A stretch of DNA of 64,000 nt. It comes from Quercus robur (Eukaryota > Streptophyta > Magnoliopsida > Fagales > Fagaceae). Position numbers and translations under genes: made by a program. Where the stretch lies: assembly GCF_932294415.1 (NCBI RefSeq), contig NC_065538.1, forward strand, positions 44,678,843-44,742,842. The letters run 5' to 3'. This document shows positions 47,761-58,384 of this stretch, one piece after another (position 1 is the first letter of the stretch; each line of letters starts with the position of its first letter). Below the pieces are notes generated by a model, which was not told the origin of the DNA, searched no databases, and saw nothing but the letters and a program-made list of their open reading frames with translations.

Positions 47761-48494
47761 TGTGGGGGTGAAGTTCGCTAGTAAACTGTGGGCCATGGTA
47801 CTCGTACAAAACCCAACCATAATAGGAAGCGAAAACACGGACAGAGGACCCCCAGCCCAACCATGTTGGGCCGGGCTTGTTTAAGGGGCGTTCGAGGAGG
47901 AGTGCCTCCTCGGACGCACCAAATGGGAGTCCAATTCACACCCTTTACATGGTGAAAGGCCATCCAAAATCAAAGGAAAATGCTAGACGTTCAGGGGGCA
48001 ACCACAACTACCGCATTAAATGCAAGGAAGCTACTTTTCCAGCCGCATTAATGTGGAGAGGACAGGAGAACAGTATTATCTTGGCCAGTGCAACTCACAG
48101 AAAAGGAGGAGGATATCCTATGAGACAGGCACTCAAGTAGAGGCCTAGATGATCAACAAGTGTAGGGTTATTATCATTCAAAGGATGCTATATAAGAGAA
48201 GAAAACCCCCATGATCAGGGGATCGGAGGTGGGAGAACAAAAAGGAAGGAAAGGAAGAGAGAGAAAGAAAGGAATTCTGTAAACGAAACTTTGGGGTATA
48301 GTCCCCAGGAACTGTTATCTCAGGAAAGTTAATGAAGTATTCCCACGTTCAAATGGTTGCATGGCTTACTAACAATTACGTTTACTCTGTCAAGACCTAG
48401 TTCTACGACTCACTCTCTACAAATTCATTGTTGAGGGTCTTTTGGGCCAGAATCGCTCGCTTGTTGGGCTTGGGCCTCAAAATCGGCTCTTACA
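47761..48494 (+). mobile_element. Solo LTR, 734 bp
   Basis: Ends TGTGGGGGTG and GGCTCTTACA; ACAAA flanks both sides (47756-47760 and 48495-48499). TATATAAG at 48189-48196. The right part shares CTCTCTACAAATTCATTGTTG-type phrases and GGCTTGGGCC with the LTRs at 34-35.7 kb, so it is the same broad family. No internal region. Confidence 0.9.
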
Positions 48495-48897
48495 ACAAAC
48501 ATGACAAACAGCCCAGAAACATCAAACACAAACAATGAAAATCCCAGAAAAATATATTACAAAATTAACAAAAACAAAACCGTTGATCACCCCTACAACT
48601 TTCCACCACTACCGTCGGAACCCACCACATGAGACACCAAAACCAGCACAAAAAACTCATTTCTTTTATTAAATATAAAAAAAAAAAAAAAAACACAAAA
48701 GCTCCATCGCTTACGAGATCAGCCATGCACTGCCAAGAGGAACAAGAGAGTGAGAGAAGGGAGAAAAGAGGAGATCTCAAGAAGACAAAGATAAGGGAAA
48801 AAGTCAAATATAGAGAAGCAAAAGTTTTGAATTAGTTATTTTGAATGAGTTTCTGAAATGCAAAAGGAAAAGGGAGAAGAATGGGGGAAGGTCGGGT

Positions 48898-49094
48898 TAG
48901 GGATGGCAATCCAAGCTCGACTCGCGGGTACTCGACCCGACCCTAATGGGTATGATTTTACCCGGTTTGATTAAAAATAGGGTCGGGTATGGGTTTAAAA
49001 TAAAAAACCCAAAGCGGGGCCAGGTTAGGCTCAGGTTTCATCAGAACCCGGCTCGAACCCGACCCGGTTACATACAAAATGACCTAACTACCCT

Positions 49095-49126
<32 letters not shown>

Positions 49127-49433
49127 GTTATAAACAACCCTAAGTCATTTCATTTTTCATCTCGTTCTCCCATTCTTATCTCTGAGCCGCCACCATCCTT
49201 CTCTAAAATCTCCAGTCACTCTCACGGCCACAGCCTCACCGCCACCGCCCTCAACTCCTCAAGCCATCACTCTCACCAACTCGCACAGCCACACTCATGG
49301 CCTCATTGCCTCACCGTTGCCCCCCTTAATCGCTCCCACTCTCCCTCTTCATGGCCTCACTTCTCTCTCTCTTTTTTTTTTTTTTTTTTTTCTTTTTTTG
49401 CCATTCCTGTTTGGGTTCATTAGGGTTTGGGTT

Positions 49434-49467
<34 letters not shown>

Positions 49468-49985
49468 AGAATCTAGTTTCGGTATGTGATTTTTGTGTTT
49501 GTGTTTATGTTAGGATTTGTGTTTGTGTTTGTGATTTTGAAAGGGAAAATACAAAATCTGAAATTTGTGTTTGTTTTTGGGTTTTTAGTTGCTACTCTGG
49601 TCCGATTGAAGAATATGATCTGGGGGTTTTTGATTTTGGGTTTCTGATCTAGGTTAATGAATAAGATCTTGGTGCCTTGGGGTTTTTTTTTTTTTTTTGG
49701 GCTTTTTGATCTAGATTGATGAACATGATCTTGGGATTTTTTTTTTGGGATTTCTGATCTAGGTTTATGGAGGTTTAGGGCTCCAGGCGACCTTTTTTTT
49801 TTTTGATTGGGCCACGAATTGGGCCTTGAAGTGGCATGGGTTGGGCGGGGCCTGACGGGGCTGGTCTGGGGCACATAAAAGAATTCGTTTATTAAACGGG
49901 GCGGGTTTGGGTTTTTAGGGTAGACCTGTGGGTCGGGTTTGGATATTAAGAAACCCGGTCCGAATCTAACCTGTTACCATTTCTA
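48898..49985. mobile_element. Probable non-autonomous hAT-like element
   Basis: Left end TAGGGATGGCAA and right end, inverted, TAGAAATGGTAA match at 9 of 12 positions. Both sub-terminal regions are rich in CGGGT/ACCCG phrases (GACCCGACC, CCCGGTTC on the left; GGGTCGGGTTTGG on the right). The flanks GGTCGGGT and GGCCGAGA agree only partly, so the duplication is unproven. The interior has CT/CA-rich leader-like DNA and long T-runs (49372-49390, 49437-49465) and no transposase. Confidence 0.5.
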
Positions 49986-50005
49986 GGCCGAGACAGGTCG
50001 GGATG

Positions 50006-50155
50006 GTGGGGAAAATTTATTGCCAAAGAGAATTTTGAAGGGGGTAGTTGGGGAAAATTTATTGTCAAAGAGAATTTTGAATGGGGTAGTTGGGAAAAAT
50101 TTATTGCCAAAGACATAATGGGGGTAGGTGGGGAAAATTTATTGCAAAGAAATAA
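50006..50155 (+). repeat. Tandem repeat, about 48-bp unit, three to four copies
   Basis: GGGGAAAATTTATTG.CAAAG followed by AGAATTTTGAAGGGGGTAGT-type spacer, decaying in later copies. Confidence 0.85.
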
Positions 50156-50482
50156 TGCAACATTTTTTTTTCCTGAATTATTAATGCAATATTCTCATAA
50201 AAAAAGAAAAAGAAAAATGCTTGATGTTGCATATGCTGCCTGATGGTGACGTTTTTTTCCTTTTCACCATGCTATTTTAGTACTGAAACAGCCCTACTTA
50301 AAAAATAGTCTTGTTAATATTACGTAATATCAAGCAGACTAAACAGGTACCAATGCAAAAGCTTGTGTCTCGTGCCCTAGCTACCATTTCTACAATATTT
50401 CACTTACCATTATCCTCCACCAAAATAATTGCCAACATTATCCAAGAATAAACAAATCCAAACAGAACAAAGTTTCTACAAA

Positions 50483-50855
50483 CTAGTTTAGAGAGAAACT
50501 CTTTAAATTTATCATATATTTCTTTTTCAGGTGTAAATTTTGAAAATCTAATCGTTGAATTTCATGTTACTTATGTTCTTAATATGCATATCAAATTTCG
50601 TTCAAATTGGATTTTATTTACTATTTGATCAATGAACTTATTTTTTATACACAAATTTAGATTATAAAAACTTGAAAATTTAACATTTATTTGATGACAA
50701 AGCAATTGATCTTTGATCTTTTTGAAATTGTGCAAGTATGAAAGATACAATAACAACATACAATCCAACGGTTAGATTTTCAAATTTCACACTTAATATA
50801 AAATATATATGATAAGTTTGAAGGGTTTCTCTTCAAATTAGTTTGGAAAGAAACT
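50483..50855. mobile_element. Long-TIR MITE
   Basis: The left end (TTTAGAGAGAAACTCTTTAA, ATTTATCATATAT, TGTAAATTTTGAAAATCTAA, TCGTTGAATT) is inverted at the right (AATCCAACGGTTAGATTTTC, AAATTTCACACTT, ATATATGATAAGTTTGAA, GGGTTTCTCTTCAAATTAG). Arms about 80 bp. Related to 22845-23195. Confidence 0.75.
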
Positions 50856-51321
50856 TTATTCATCCAGACATACCCCACTAATGATTAATATCAACATTAT
50901 AAAAACAAATCTAACCTTCTATGTACGCCAAAGAGAAAAAAAGAAAAAGAAAAAATGGGTAATTACAGTAAATCCACCTGTGATTTGGTCTAAATTCACT
51001 TTATTTATCCGTGGTTTAAAAAATGTCACTTTGCTCACCTGAGTTTTGTTTTATTTGTCTTCAGTTACCCACCTCTATTAAAATTAGGAGTAAATAGTTA
51101 TTTTTACTTTCCTTTTATGTCTCTCTCCTCAAAACAAGAGAAACATTAAAAAGAAAGAGAAAACAAGATCCAAAAGTTAGAGTTTTTTAAAATTTAAAAA
51201 CAAACATAATCAATATTTTATTTCCATGTCTCTCTTCAATTCAATTAAAGAGAGTTAAAAAGAAGAGACTAGATAGAAATTAGTAATAATTAGTGGTGAA
51301 AATAATACAGGAAAATTATCA

Positions 51322-51612
51322 GGGTTTGTTTGGATACAACTTATTTTTGCTGAAACTGAAAATTAAAAATACCGTATTAAAATAATTTTTAAATGTGCTC
51401 ATTTTTAATATTTTTTTTGAATAAAGTGGTTATGGATTTTATGAACAGTGCGTGAATAGTACTACTACAGTATGTGAATAGTATTATTATAGTACGTGGA
51501 CAGTGATAATTGTCTCCTGACGTAAAGCAAAACGACTAAAAAAAAAAGAAAAAAGAGAGAGAGCAGAAAATGCAAACGCAGTAGACGTGATGCAGATCCA
51601 AACACATACTGA
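51322..51612 (+). mobile_element. Tourist-like MITE, copy C
   Basis: Starts GGGTTTGTTTGGATAC and ends, inverted, GTATGTGTTTGGATC. The interior resembles copies A and B (CTTATTTTTGCTGAAACTGA, AATAATTTTTAAATGTG, GAACAGTGCGTGAATAGT, poly-A) but is more diverged and partly duplicated (AGTACTACTACAGTA / AGTATTATTATAGTA). Its last 29 bases are the first 29 of the adjoining tandem unit. Confidence 0.75.
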
Positions 51613-52824
51613 GTACTTAAGATCCAATAATTCCCAGCCACACAGCCAGTCGCTGCTAATCCATGATTTAAAAAAAAAGAATAAGAAGCACCAAATAAAG
51701 ACGTGATGCAGATCCAAACACATACTGAGTACTTAAGATCCAATAATTCCCAGCCACACAGCCAGTCGCTGCTAATCCATGATTTAAAAAAAAAGAATAA
51801 GAAGCACCAAATAAAGACGTGATGTAGATCCAAACACATACTGAGTACTTAAGATCCAATAATTCCCAGCCACACAGCCAGTCGCTGCTAATCCATGATT
51901 TAAAAAAAAAGAATAAGAAGCACCAAATAAAGACGTGATGCAGATCCAAACACATACTGAGTACTTAAGATCCAATAATTCCCAGCCACACAGCCAGTCG
52001 CTGCTAATCCATGATTTAAAAAAAAAGAATAAGAAGCACCAAATAAAGACGTGATGTAGATCCAAACACATACTGAGTACTTAAGATCCAATAATTCCTA
52101 GCCACACAGCCAGTCGCTGCTAATCCATGATTTAAAAAAAAAAGAATAAGAAGCACCAAATAAAGACGTGATGCAGATCCAAACACATACTGAGTACTTA
52201 AGATCCAATAATTCCCAGCCACATAGAGGGTGTTTGGTCATTGATTTCAAAACATATTGTTTAGTGTTTAAACACTAAACAATATTGTTCAAAAACAAAA
52301 AAAATATGTTTGGTCATTGATTTCAAAAAGTATTGTTTAAAAAATATTGCTCAAAACATATGTTTAAAACAATAGTTTTTGAAATCAGCTTGGGACTGAT
52401 TTTGAACAACAAAAACCATTGCTGAGTGGCATTTTTGTAATTAAGTTGAACAGTACCGGTCAGCTTTTTCACCCACACAGACACAACCCGGCAGCATTTA
52501 AACAATATTTTATATTTTTTTTGTACTTTGCTGATTTAAAAAATATTTATTTTGTACTTTGTTCAGCTTTTTTTTACCATCTAACACACACATACCAAAC
52601 ACATATTTTATGTTTTTGAACACTGAAACATGTTATTTAAACCATGATACCAAACACATTTTTTTGTTTTATAAACACTAAAAACATATATTTCAATAAC
52701 ACTTTTTAAACTACAATTTTCACATCTTTTTAAACAATAATTTTTGAACTCTATAACCAAACTGGCCCATAGCCAGTCGCTGCTAATCCATGATTTAAAA
52801 AAAAAGAATAAGAAGCACCAAATA
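51584..52824. repeat. 116-bp tandem array, six copies, last one split
   Basis: Units start at 51584, 51700, 51816, 51932, 52048 and 52165 (the fifth unit is 117 bp). Each has GACGTGATGCAGATCC, TTAAGATCCAATAATTCC, CAGTCGCTGCTAATCC and AAGAAGCACCAAATAAA. Copies are almost identical; they differ at a C/T (GATGCAG or GATGTAG: C, C, T, C, T, C), at A-run length and at CCC/CCT in one copy. The sixth copy is interrupted at about 52226 and resumes at about 52768. Reverse-strand open frames across it are repeat artefacts. Confidence 0.95.
52226..52767. mobile_element. Tourist-like MITE inserted into the sixth tandem unit
   Basis: Ends GAGGGTGTTTGGTCAT and, inverted, GGGCCAGTTTGGTTAT; ATA lies on both sides. 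The host unit (CCACACAGCCAG in other copies) is split exactly at this point (CCACATA...ATAGCCAG), which fixes the borders. The interior repeats AAACACTAAAACA-type phrases and resembles 12508-12970. Confidence 0.85.
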
Positions 52825-53560
52825 ATAAATCCTCCTCATTAACTCTCCCCCAATCCCATCCAATGAAAAATACGGTCAGAGTTTACTTTGCACGCCAATT
52901 ATCCCAAATCCAAAGTAAAAACAAACAACCAGATCATATGATAATCTTTAAAAAGGTTGGTTAGTGTTTCTGTTACAAGTAATTGTATAGATCTTAAACA
53001 GCACACCGTCCTTTGCTCAATTCGTTATTTCATATCTTAGAGCGCCGCTACCCTCTCATTTTCTCCATTCCAATTCCTCTTCTTTTTCTTCTCATTCCTT
53101 CGAGCCTTTGCCACAATCATGGGTTAGAGAAAAAGAAACCTATCTTCCAAACATCATCCATCTCCTAATTCTGCCACCATGACAAACACTAACCAAACTG
53201 GTGTGAAGTTACATTAAGGTAGGTGTGGGTTGTGAGCGTGCAGGTGGTGGTGGATGAGAGAGAGAGAGAGAGAGAGAGAGGATGATTGGTTTGGTTTTGA
53301 TTTTCTGGGCAAGTTATGTGTGAAACAAGAGATAGAGCGATACCACATTTAGATCTTGTTTTCTCTTAAGTTTTTATGTTTTTCTTGTTTTGGAAGGAGA
53401 GAGATATAAAAGGGATTGAAATTACTTATTTATTCTTAATTTTAATAGAGGTAGGCAACAAAAGATAAACAGAAAAAATCTCAAAGGAGTAAAGTGACAT
53501 TTTTCAAATCATAGGTAAAGTGAATTCGGAACAAACCACATATGAGATTACTGCAACTAC

Positions 53561-54002
53561 GAAAAAGAAGTTCATTTTCAAGAACAAGCCCAATAGAAAG
53601 CATCACAATCAGGTCTCTCTCCACTTCCTAAGAGCTTCGTAAGCACCTTATGCCTTAATTTTCCCGTTCAAATTTTCATTTGGCTCCAAAGAAAATTTGA
53701 AGAGTTACCATTAATAGAATATCCTGATCTCATTGGGGCCAGGTATGTATATGAAGAGCATTGGTTATAACAAACAGCAGTTTGTGTTCATAAAGTGTTA
53801 ATAACAGATTTTGCTCATATATAAAAGCTCTCCCTATTCATTTGTAGATATATGCAGATCAGATTTTGCTCAAAATTTTGTATTTTATTTTATAATAGCT
53901 ATATATCTCTATTTTAATTCTCTAATTATTATTATTATTATTATTATTTTTTTTTTGGGTAGCCTTTTAATTCTCTAACTTGTATTTTGTGTTTTGCAGA
54001 AA
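53561..54002. other. Upstream region of the glycosyltransferase gene
   Basis: No coding exon recognised. A pyrimidine-rich stretch ending TTTTGTGTTTTGCAG at 54000 directly before AAATG is a strong splice acceptor, so a 5'UTR intron is likely; TATATAAAAGC at about 53818-53828 could be the TATA box. Confidence 0.45.
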
Positions 54003-55376
54003 ATGAGTGACAAAACCTTTCACGTAGTGATGTACCCATGGTTTGCCATGGGCCATCTAACCTCCTTCCTCCACATCTCGAACAAGCTTGCTGAGAGAGG
54101 CCACAGAGTCTCTTTCTTGTTGCCAACCAACACTCAAGCTAAGCTAGAGCCTTTCAATCTGCACAAAAACCTCATTTCTTTCATCCCAATCACTGTTCCA
54201 CATGTTGATGGCCTCCATCCAGGTTCTGAAACTACCTCAGATGTTCCTTTCCCATTGCATTCCCTTATCATGACTGCAATGGACCTTACTGCACCCTCCA
54301 CTGAATCTTTTCTTCGTGATCTCAAACCCCATTTTGTATTCCATGATTTCACTCACTGGTTACCACCGTTGGCACGCCGCCTAGGCATTAAGTCTATACA
54401 TCATTGCATCATTAGCCCCGCGACTGTGGGGTATTTGTTAAGCCCAGAAAGAAAAATCAATGAAAAACCATTAACGGAAGCTGATTTTAAGGCACCTCCA
54501 CCAAGTTTCCCACCTTCTTCAATCAAGCTATTTCCCCATGAAGTTCGACAAGTTACCTCCGCAACACTGAAACAATTTGGCATAGACATATCATTCATTG
54601 AACGCCAAATGATCTCTCTCAGTGATTCTGATGCTATTAGTTTCAAAAGTTGCAAGGAGATGGAAGGGCCTTACTGTGACTACGTTGAAAGACAATTCAA
54701 AAAGCCTGTGATTCTTGCAGGGCCAGTAGTGCCTGAGCCACCAATTATAGCATTAGAAGAGAAATGGGCAAAGTGGTTGGATAGCTTCAAGCCCAAAACT
54801 GTGATATTTTGTGCATTTGGAAGTGAATGCATTTTAAAGAAAGATCAATTTCAAGAACTAGTTTTGGGTTTTGAGCTAACAGGCATGCCTTTTTTGGCTG
54901 CACTAAAACCACCAATGGGGACTGAAACAATTGAATTTGCATTGCCAGAAGGGTTTGAAGAGAGAGTAAAGGGAAAAGGGGTTGTTCATGGGGATTGGGT
55001 TCAGCAACAGTTGATACTGAGGCATCCTTCTGTGGGGTGCTTTGTGACACATTGTGGATCAGGTTCTTTGTCTGAGGTCATGGTGACTGAGTGTCAGATG
55101 GTTTTGCTGCCTAATGTTGGGGATCAAATTATCAATGCAAGGCTGATGGGTAGAGATTTCAAAGTGGGAGTTGAAGTTGAGAAAGGTGAGGAAGATGGGC
55201 TGTTTACAAGGGAGGGTGTGTGCAAGGCAGTGAGGGCTGTAATGGATGAAGATAGTTTGGTGGGGAAAGAGGTAAGAGACAACCATGCTAAATGGAGAGA
55301 GTTCTTGTTAAGCGATGGGCTGGAAAACTCCTACATTGATAGCTATGTTCAAAAGCTGCGTTCTCTGCTCAAATGA
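54003..55376 (+). CDS. UDP-glycosyltransferase, UGT79 type
   Basis: Intronless coding region, 457 residues, ATG at 54003 (MSDKTFHVVMYPWFAMGHL). Family 1 glycosyltransferases transfer a sugar from a UDP-sugar to small molecules in the cytosol; UGT79 members usually extend the sugar on flavonoid or anthocyanin glycosides. The catalytic His is His18 and the partner Asp is Asp115 (FHDFTHW). The 44-residue PSPG donor-binding box runs from Trp332 to Gln375 with THCGSGSLSE (349-358) and the terminal VGDQ; the WVQQQ start and ECQ in place of the common GxP are typical of this subfamily. The conserved C-terminus (GKEVRDNHAKWREFL, NSYIDSYVQKL) is intact. Acceptor and sugar specificity cannot be told from sequence alone. 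The gene lies 440 bp beyond the long-TIR element. Confidence 0.95.
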   Translation: MSDKTFHVVMYPWFAMGHLTSFLHISNKLAERGHRVSFLLPTNTQAKLEPFNLHKNLISFIPITVPHVDGLHPGSETTSDVPFPLHSLIMTAMDLTAPSTESFLRDLKPHFVFHDFTHWLPPLARRLGIKSIHHCIISPATVGYLLSPERKINEKPLTEADFKAPPPSFPPSSIKLFPHEVRQVTSATLKQFGIDISFIERQMISLSDSDAISFKSCKEMEGPYCDYVERQFKKPVILAGPVVPEPPIIALEEKWAKWLDSFKPKTVIFCAFGSECILKKDQFQELVLGFELTGMPFLAALKPPMGTETIEFALPEGFEERVKGKGVVHGDWVQQQLILRHPSVGCFVTHCGSGSLSEVMVTECQMVLLPNVGDQIINARLMGRDFKVGVEVEKGEEDGLFTREGVCKAVRAVMDEDSLVGKEVRDNHAKWREFLLSDGLENSYIDSYVQKLRSLLK

Positions 55377-56330
55377 ATTTATGGTATTCAAATTTGGATG
55401 AGTTTGGAAGTTAGCTAAATAAGATGAACCAACATTTCATCATATATAATTACTGTTCTTAGGCCTATATTTACTGACGTTTTAAGTAGTAATGTTTGAA
55501 GCTTTTTAGTTTCGTTCAAATAAACATTTAAGGAATGAAGAATGCATGATGTTGGATTTGAATGATGAGGATATGAAGTTAATGATAAAATATATTGTAT
55601 TAGATTCTAATAATGATTCTCGTTGAAGGATGAATTTCGATTTGCACGATTTAGTAATATATGAAATTCAATCTAAAAATTAAGTTCAAAGTTAGAATGT
55701 GAGAAATTTTCCTGCATAAATTTGTGCACGTTTATAAGAATATTCTTCTCAAAAAAGAAAAAAAAAAGTTTATTATAAGAATGAGATAAGCCATTTGAGA
55801 AATGTTACGTCCATAATATTTTCACAACAAATCATAAGTGGTTAGTTGTTATCAGTTCTAATTTGAACCTACCACTAAATTACTTTTTTACCCCACCGAT
55901 AACAACTTGTAATAACTTGTCATATAGAATTTGTTGTGGACATATAATTTTTTCTAGAGATTATGATTTTAAGTAAGTGCTACATGTTAGTTGTAAGAAG
56001 TTTTTGTTTCTCACATAAATGACTTAAGAAATGATATGTTCACAATATTTTCATAACAAATTCTATATGGCTAGTTGTTAGTAAAGGAGGACTATTCGTA
56101 ATAGGGTGAGAAAACAATAACTCAAAATAAGAAAAATCAGCCCAAACAATAAGAACAAAAGTTGAGAACTAATCCACATTTTAGCCCTTCAAACTAAAAG
56201 TAAAAACTTAGATTACTGATCCTTGGTTCTATTATTAAAAAAGAAAAAAGAGAAAAAAAATCCCAAACTCATACCAGTTGAATAAAGTCATAAAGAGAGT
56301 ATTGCTTCTTCCTTCCCTATTGACTGCATA
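55377..56330. other. 3'UTR of the UGT gene and spacer with MITE pieces
   Basis: At about 55797-55963, AGAAATGTTACGTCCATAAT, TTTTCACAACAAATC on the left and GAATTTGTTGTGGACATATA on the right form inverted ends of a short MITE; a second piece is at about 56030-56095. No gene. Confidence 0.5.
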
Positions 56331-56339
56331 GCAACACAC

Positions 56340-56850
56340 ACCATCAATGACGGAGCTAGGATTTGAGTTGAGGGAGGGAAAATTTTATATATGATGCATG
56401 CACTTACACATATTATGTGAATATATATAATATATGATACTAAGTGATATTTAATGTAATTATACAAAGACAAAACTCTACCCAAAAAAAAAAAAAACTC
56501 ATTCATAATATTGTATTTATCTATTGAGATATTTCTCACATGAGTGATCTATTTTTTAATTTTTTTTGAGCAGGTTCAAATTATAATATGGTAGGGATAG
56601 ACTAAAAAATTCAGTGTAAGACATGCTAGTGGATGACTTAAGGTTTCTCAATGGTTTGCTTAGAAGTTGTGCTCTGTTTCAAGACCAAAGAAACATAATG
56701 ATATTTAATAAACCCAAAAAAAAAAAGTAGGCAAGGATATTTCATAAATGTTAGCTATAATAACTAAGTGTATTTTTTGAGCGGGCCAGGGGGGGCAACT
56801 GCCCCCCCTCGCCCCCCCCCCCCCCTCGGATTCACCCTTGCACACCACAC
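56340..56850. mobile_element. Possible transposon remnant with C-rich end
   Basis: ATGACGGAGCTAGGATTTGA at the left and GGGCAACTGCCCCCCC, a C-run, CTCGGATTCACCCTTGCAC at the right resemble the two ends of a widespread plant repeat (GACGGAGC... / ...GGATCCGCCCCTG). Internal content is AT-rich. Borders uncertain. Confidence 0.4.
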
Positions 56851-56959
56851 ATGACGCAACACACTCAGTTGACATGGTCATGCTTGCACAGAACCCCCCA
56901 CACCTCCACCCATGTACGAATTTGCATCACATTATCGGCCACCCAATCTTTACATTAGT

Positions 56960-56988
56960 ATTCTCTCTCTCTCTCTCTCTCTCTCTCA
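56960..56988. repeat. (CT)n microsatellite
   Basis: About 13 CT units. Confidence 0.95.
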
Positions 56989-57015
56989 CAGAAAAAGTAT
57001 GAGTTACATTTAGAG

Positions 57016-57203
57016 ATTTGTTTCCACTAAATTTTTTTGGAAAATAACTTTATCTCACAAAAAACTAAATAAGGGAGGATAAAAGATTGTTTTTCCACTT
57101 ATTTAAGGTTGCTACCAAAAATAGAAAAATAAGATAGCTTTATAGAAAATATTTTTTTAAAAACAACTCATTTTTCTAGAAAACATTATAGCCGAAACAA
57201 ATA
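57016..57203. mobile_element. Short MITE with ATTTGTTTC ends
   Basis: ATTTGTTTCCACTAAATTTT on the left is inverted on the right (TTTTTCTAGAAAACATTATA, GCCGAAACAAAT). About 188 bp, no coding capacity. Confidence 0.65.
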
Positions 57204-57209
57204 GAATGT

Positions 57210-57852
57210 TAATATTAGTAGTTGACTATTTTGAGTTTGCATTAGCGGAGTTGGGGTTATTTATTCTATTTTAATAATTAAAAACCACTTTTAGTGGAGT
57301 CATTGACAATTAATTTGAGTGTTTCTTTTAAAGACAAGAGTTTTGTCTTTTAGTTTAGAGTGTTTATCTCAAATTTGACTTTACATTACCTTACTATGTT
57401 ATTATATTATCTTTTTCTTTTTTCTTTTCCATGAAATAATAATTATAAGTGGTTATTGTCGTTTTTATGGGCTGGTTTTTGGTTAATTGGCGCCTACTTG
57501 TTACCATTGTCTAAATAATAGTTTCCAGTGTTTAAATAATATTATATGTATTTTCAAACACTTTTTCACTCACATGTATTTCCAAAAAATACAAATAACA
57601 TTATTAGAACAACATTACTAAACGGCCCCTTATACTTGGCAAAATTATGTTTTCTCTATTTCTACACCATATTTGCTCAATAGCTGAAACAAACAACTCT
57701 GAATTGAAAAAAAGAAAAAAAAAAGAAGAAGAGAAAAACCAAGTCAAGTAATGGGTTAATCCATTTTTATTCTAAATAAAAAATTTCAGTCTTGGGTTAA
57801 GTATTTTTCATTCAGATTCATGTTAGGTACAATTTCACCATGTCTAGGAATC

Positions 57853-57884
<32 letters not shown>

Positions 57885-58080
57885 ATATTGTAATAGAGGA
57901 ATGGCCTGAAAATATCTTCATAAAAGTAAAAAGGCCCAAAACTGGAAGCCCGAACCCAATCCGAACCTGTCTGCTGACCTGAGAAGTCCATAATCGAACA
58001 AATCTTAGAAATTTCATTCATCTATCTATCCATCTAACCCGTCACATGATCCGACCCGTGAACACCGAAACCCATAAATA
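57210..58080. other. Spacer upstream of the HASPP28 gene
   Basis: Contains a Tourist-like remnant at about 57490-57635, AG-rich DNA near 57710-57740 and a 27-base A-run near 57857-57883. No exon recognised. Confidence 0.45.
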
Positions 58081-58101
58081 AAAGTCCACTGAAACAAAGA
58101 C

Positions 58102-58106
<5 letters not shown>

Positions 58107-58133
<27 letters not shown>
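58107..58133. repeat. (CT)n in the HASPP28 leader
   Basis: About 13 CT units just upstream of TAGGGTTTTTGG, in the probable promoter or 5'UTR, a common position in plant genes. Confidence 0.85.
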
Positions 58134-58136
<3 letters not shown>

Positions 58137-58262
58137 CACCTCTAGGGTTTTTGGAAGCAGAGTGGAAAAAAAAAGCAAACAAAAGCGAACCTCTCAGGCT
58201 CTGAAGAACAAAGAAAAAAACACAGACAGGTTAGGGTTTAGTAAAATTTATCATCGGAATCA

Positions 58263-58351
58263 ATGGGACGAGGAAAGTACAAGAACAAGCCCACTGGCAA
58301 ACGCCAGTTCTCCACTCCCGAGGATATCCGTAATTACCACTTTTCCTTCCT

Positions 58352-58384
<33 letters not shown>

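Larger units (their letters stand above)
50957..53560. mobile_element. 2.6-kb long-TIR (Mutator-like/foldback) element containing nested repeats
   Basis: The left 220 bp (GGGTAATTACAGTAAATCC, ATTCACTTTA, AAAATGTCACTTTGCTC, CTCTATTAAAATTAG, TTTTATGTCTCTCTCCT, AGAGAAAACAAGATC) recur inverted at the right end in the same order, by eye roughly three bases in four identical. No transposase is present. It encloses MITE copy C, the 116-bp tandem array, a second MITE and a GA microsatellite (53257-53280). Flanks are A-rich (AGAAAAAAT and GAAAAAGAA), so the duplication cannot be settled. Confidence 0.75.

Noticed and set aside
49317-49874. Phe-rich and Lys-rich open frames
   Set aside because: Made by long T-runs inside the hAT-like element.
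51465-52222. Several overlapping reverse-strand open frames with a repeated MCLDLHHVFIWCF-type peptide
   Set aside because: They arise from the 116-bp tandem array; the period is not a multiple of three, so the same peptide recurs in three frames. Not a gene.
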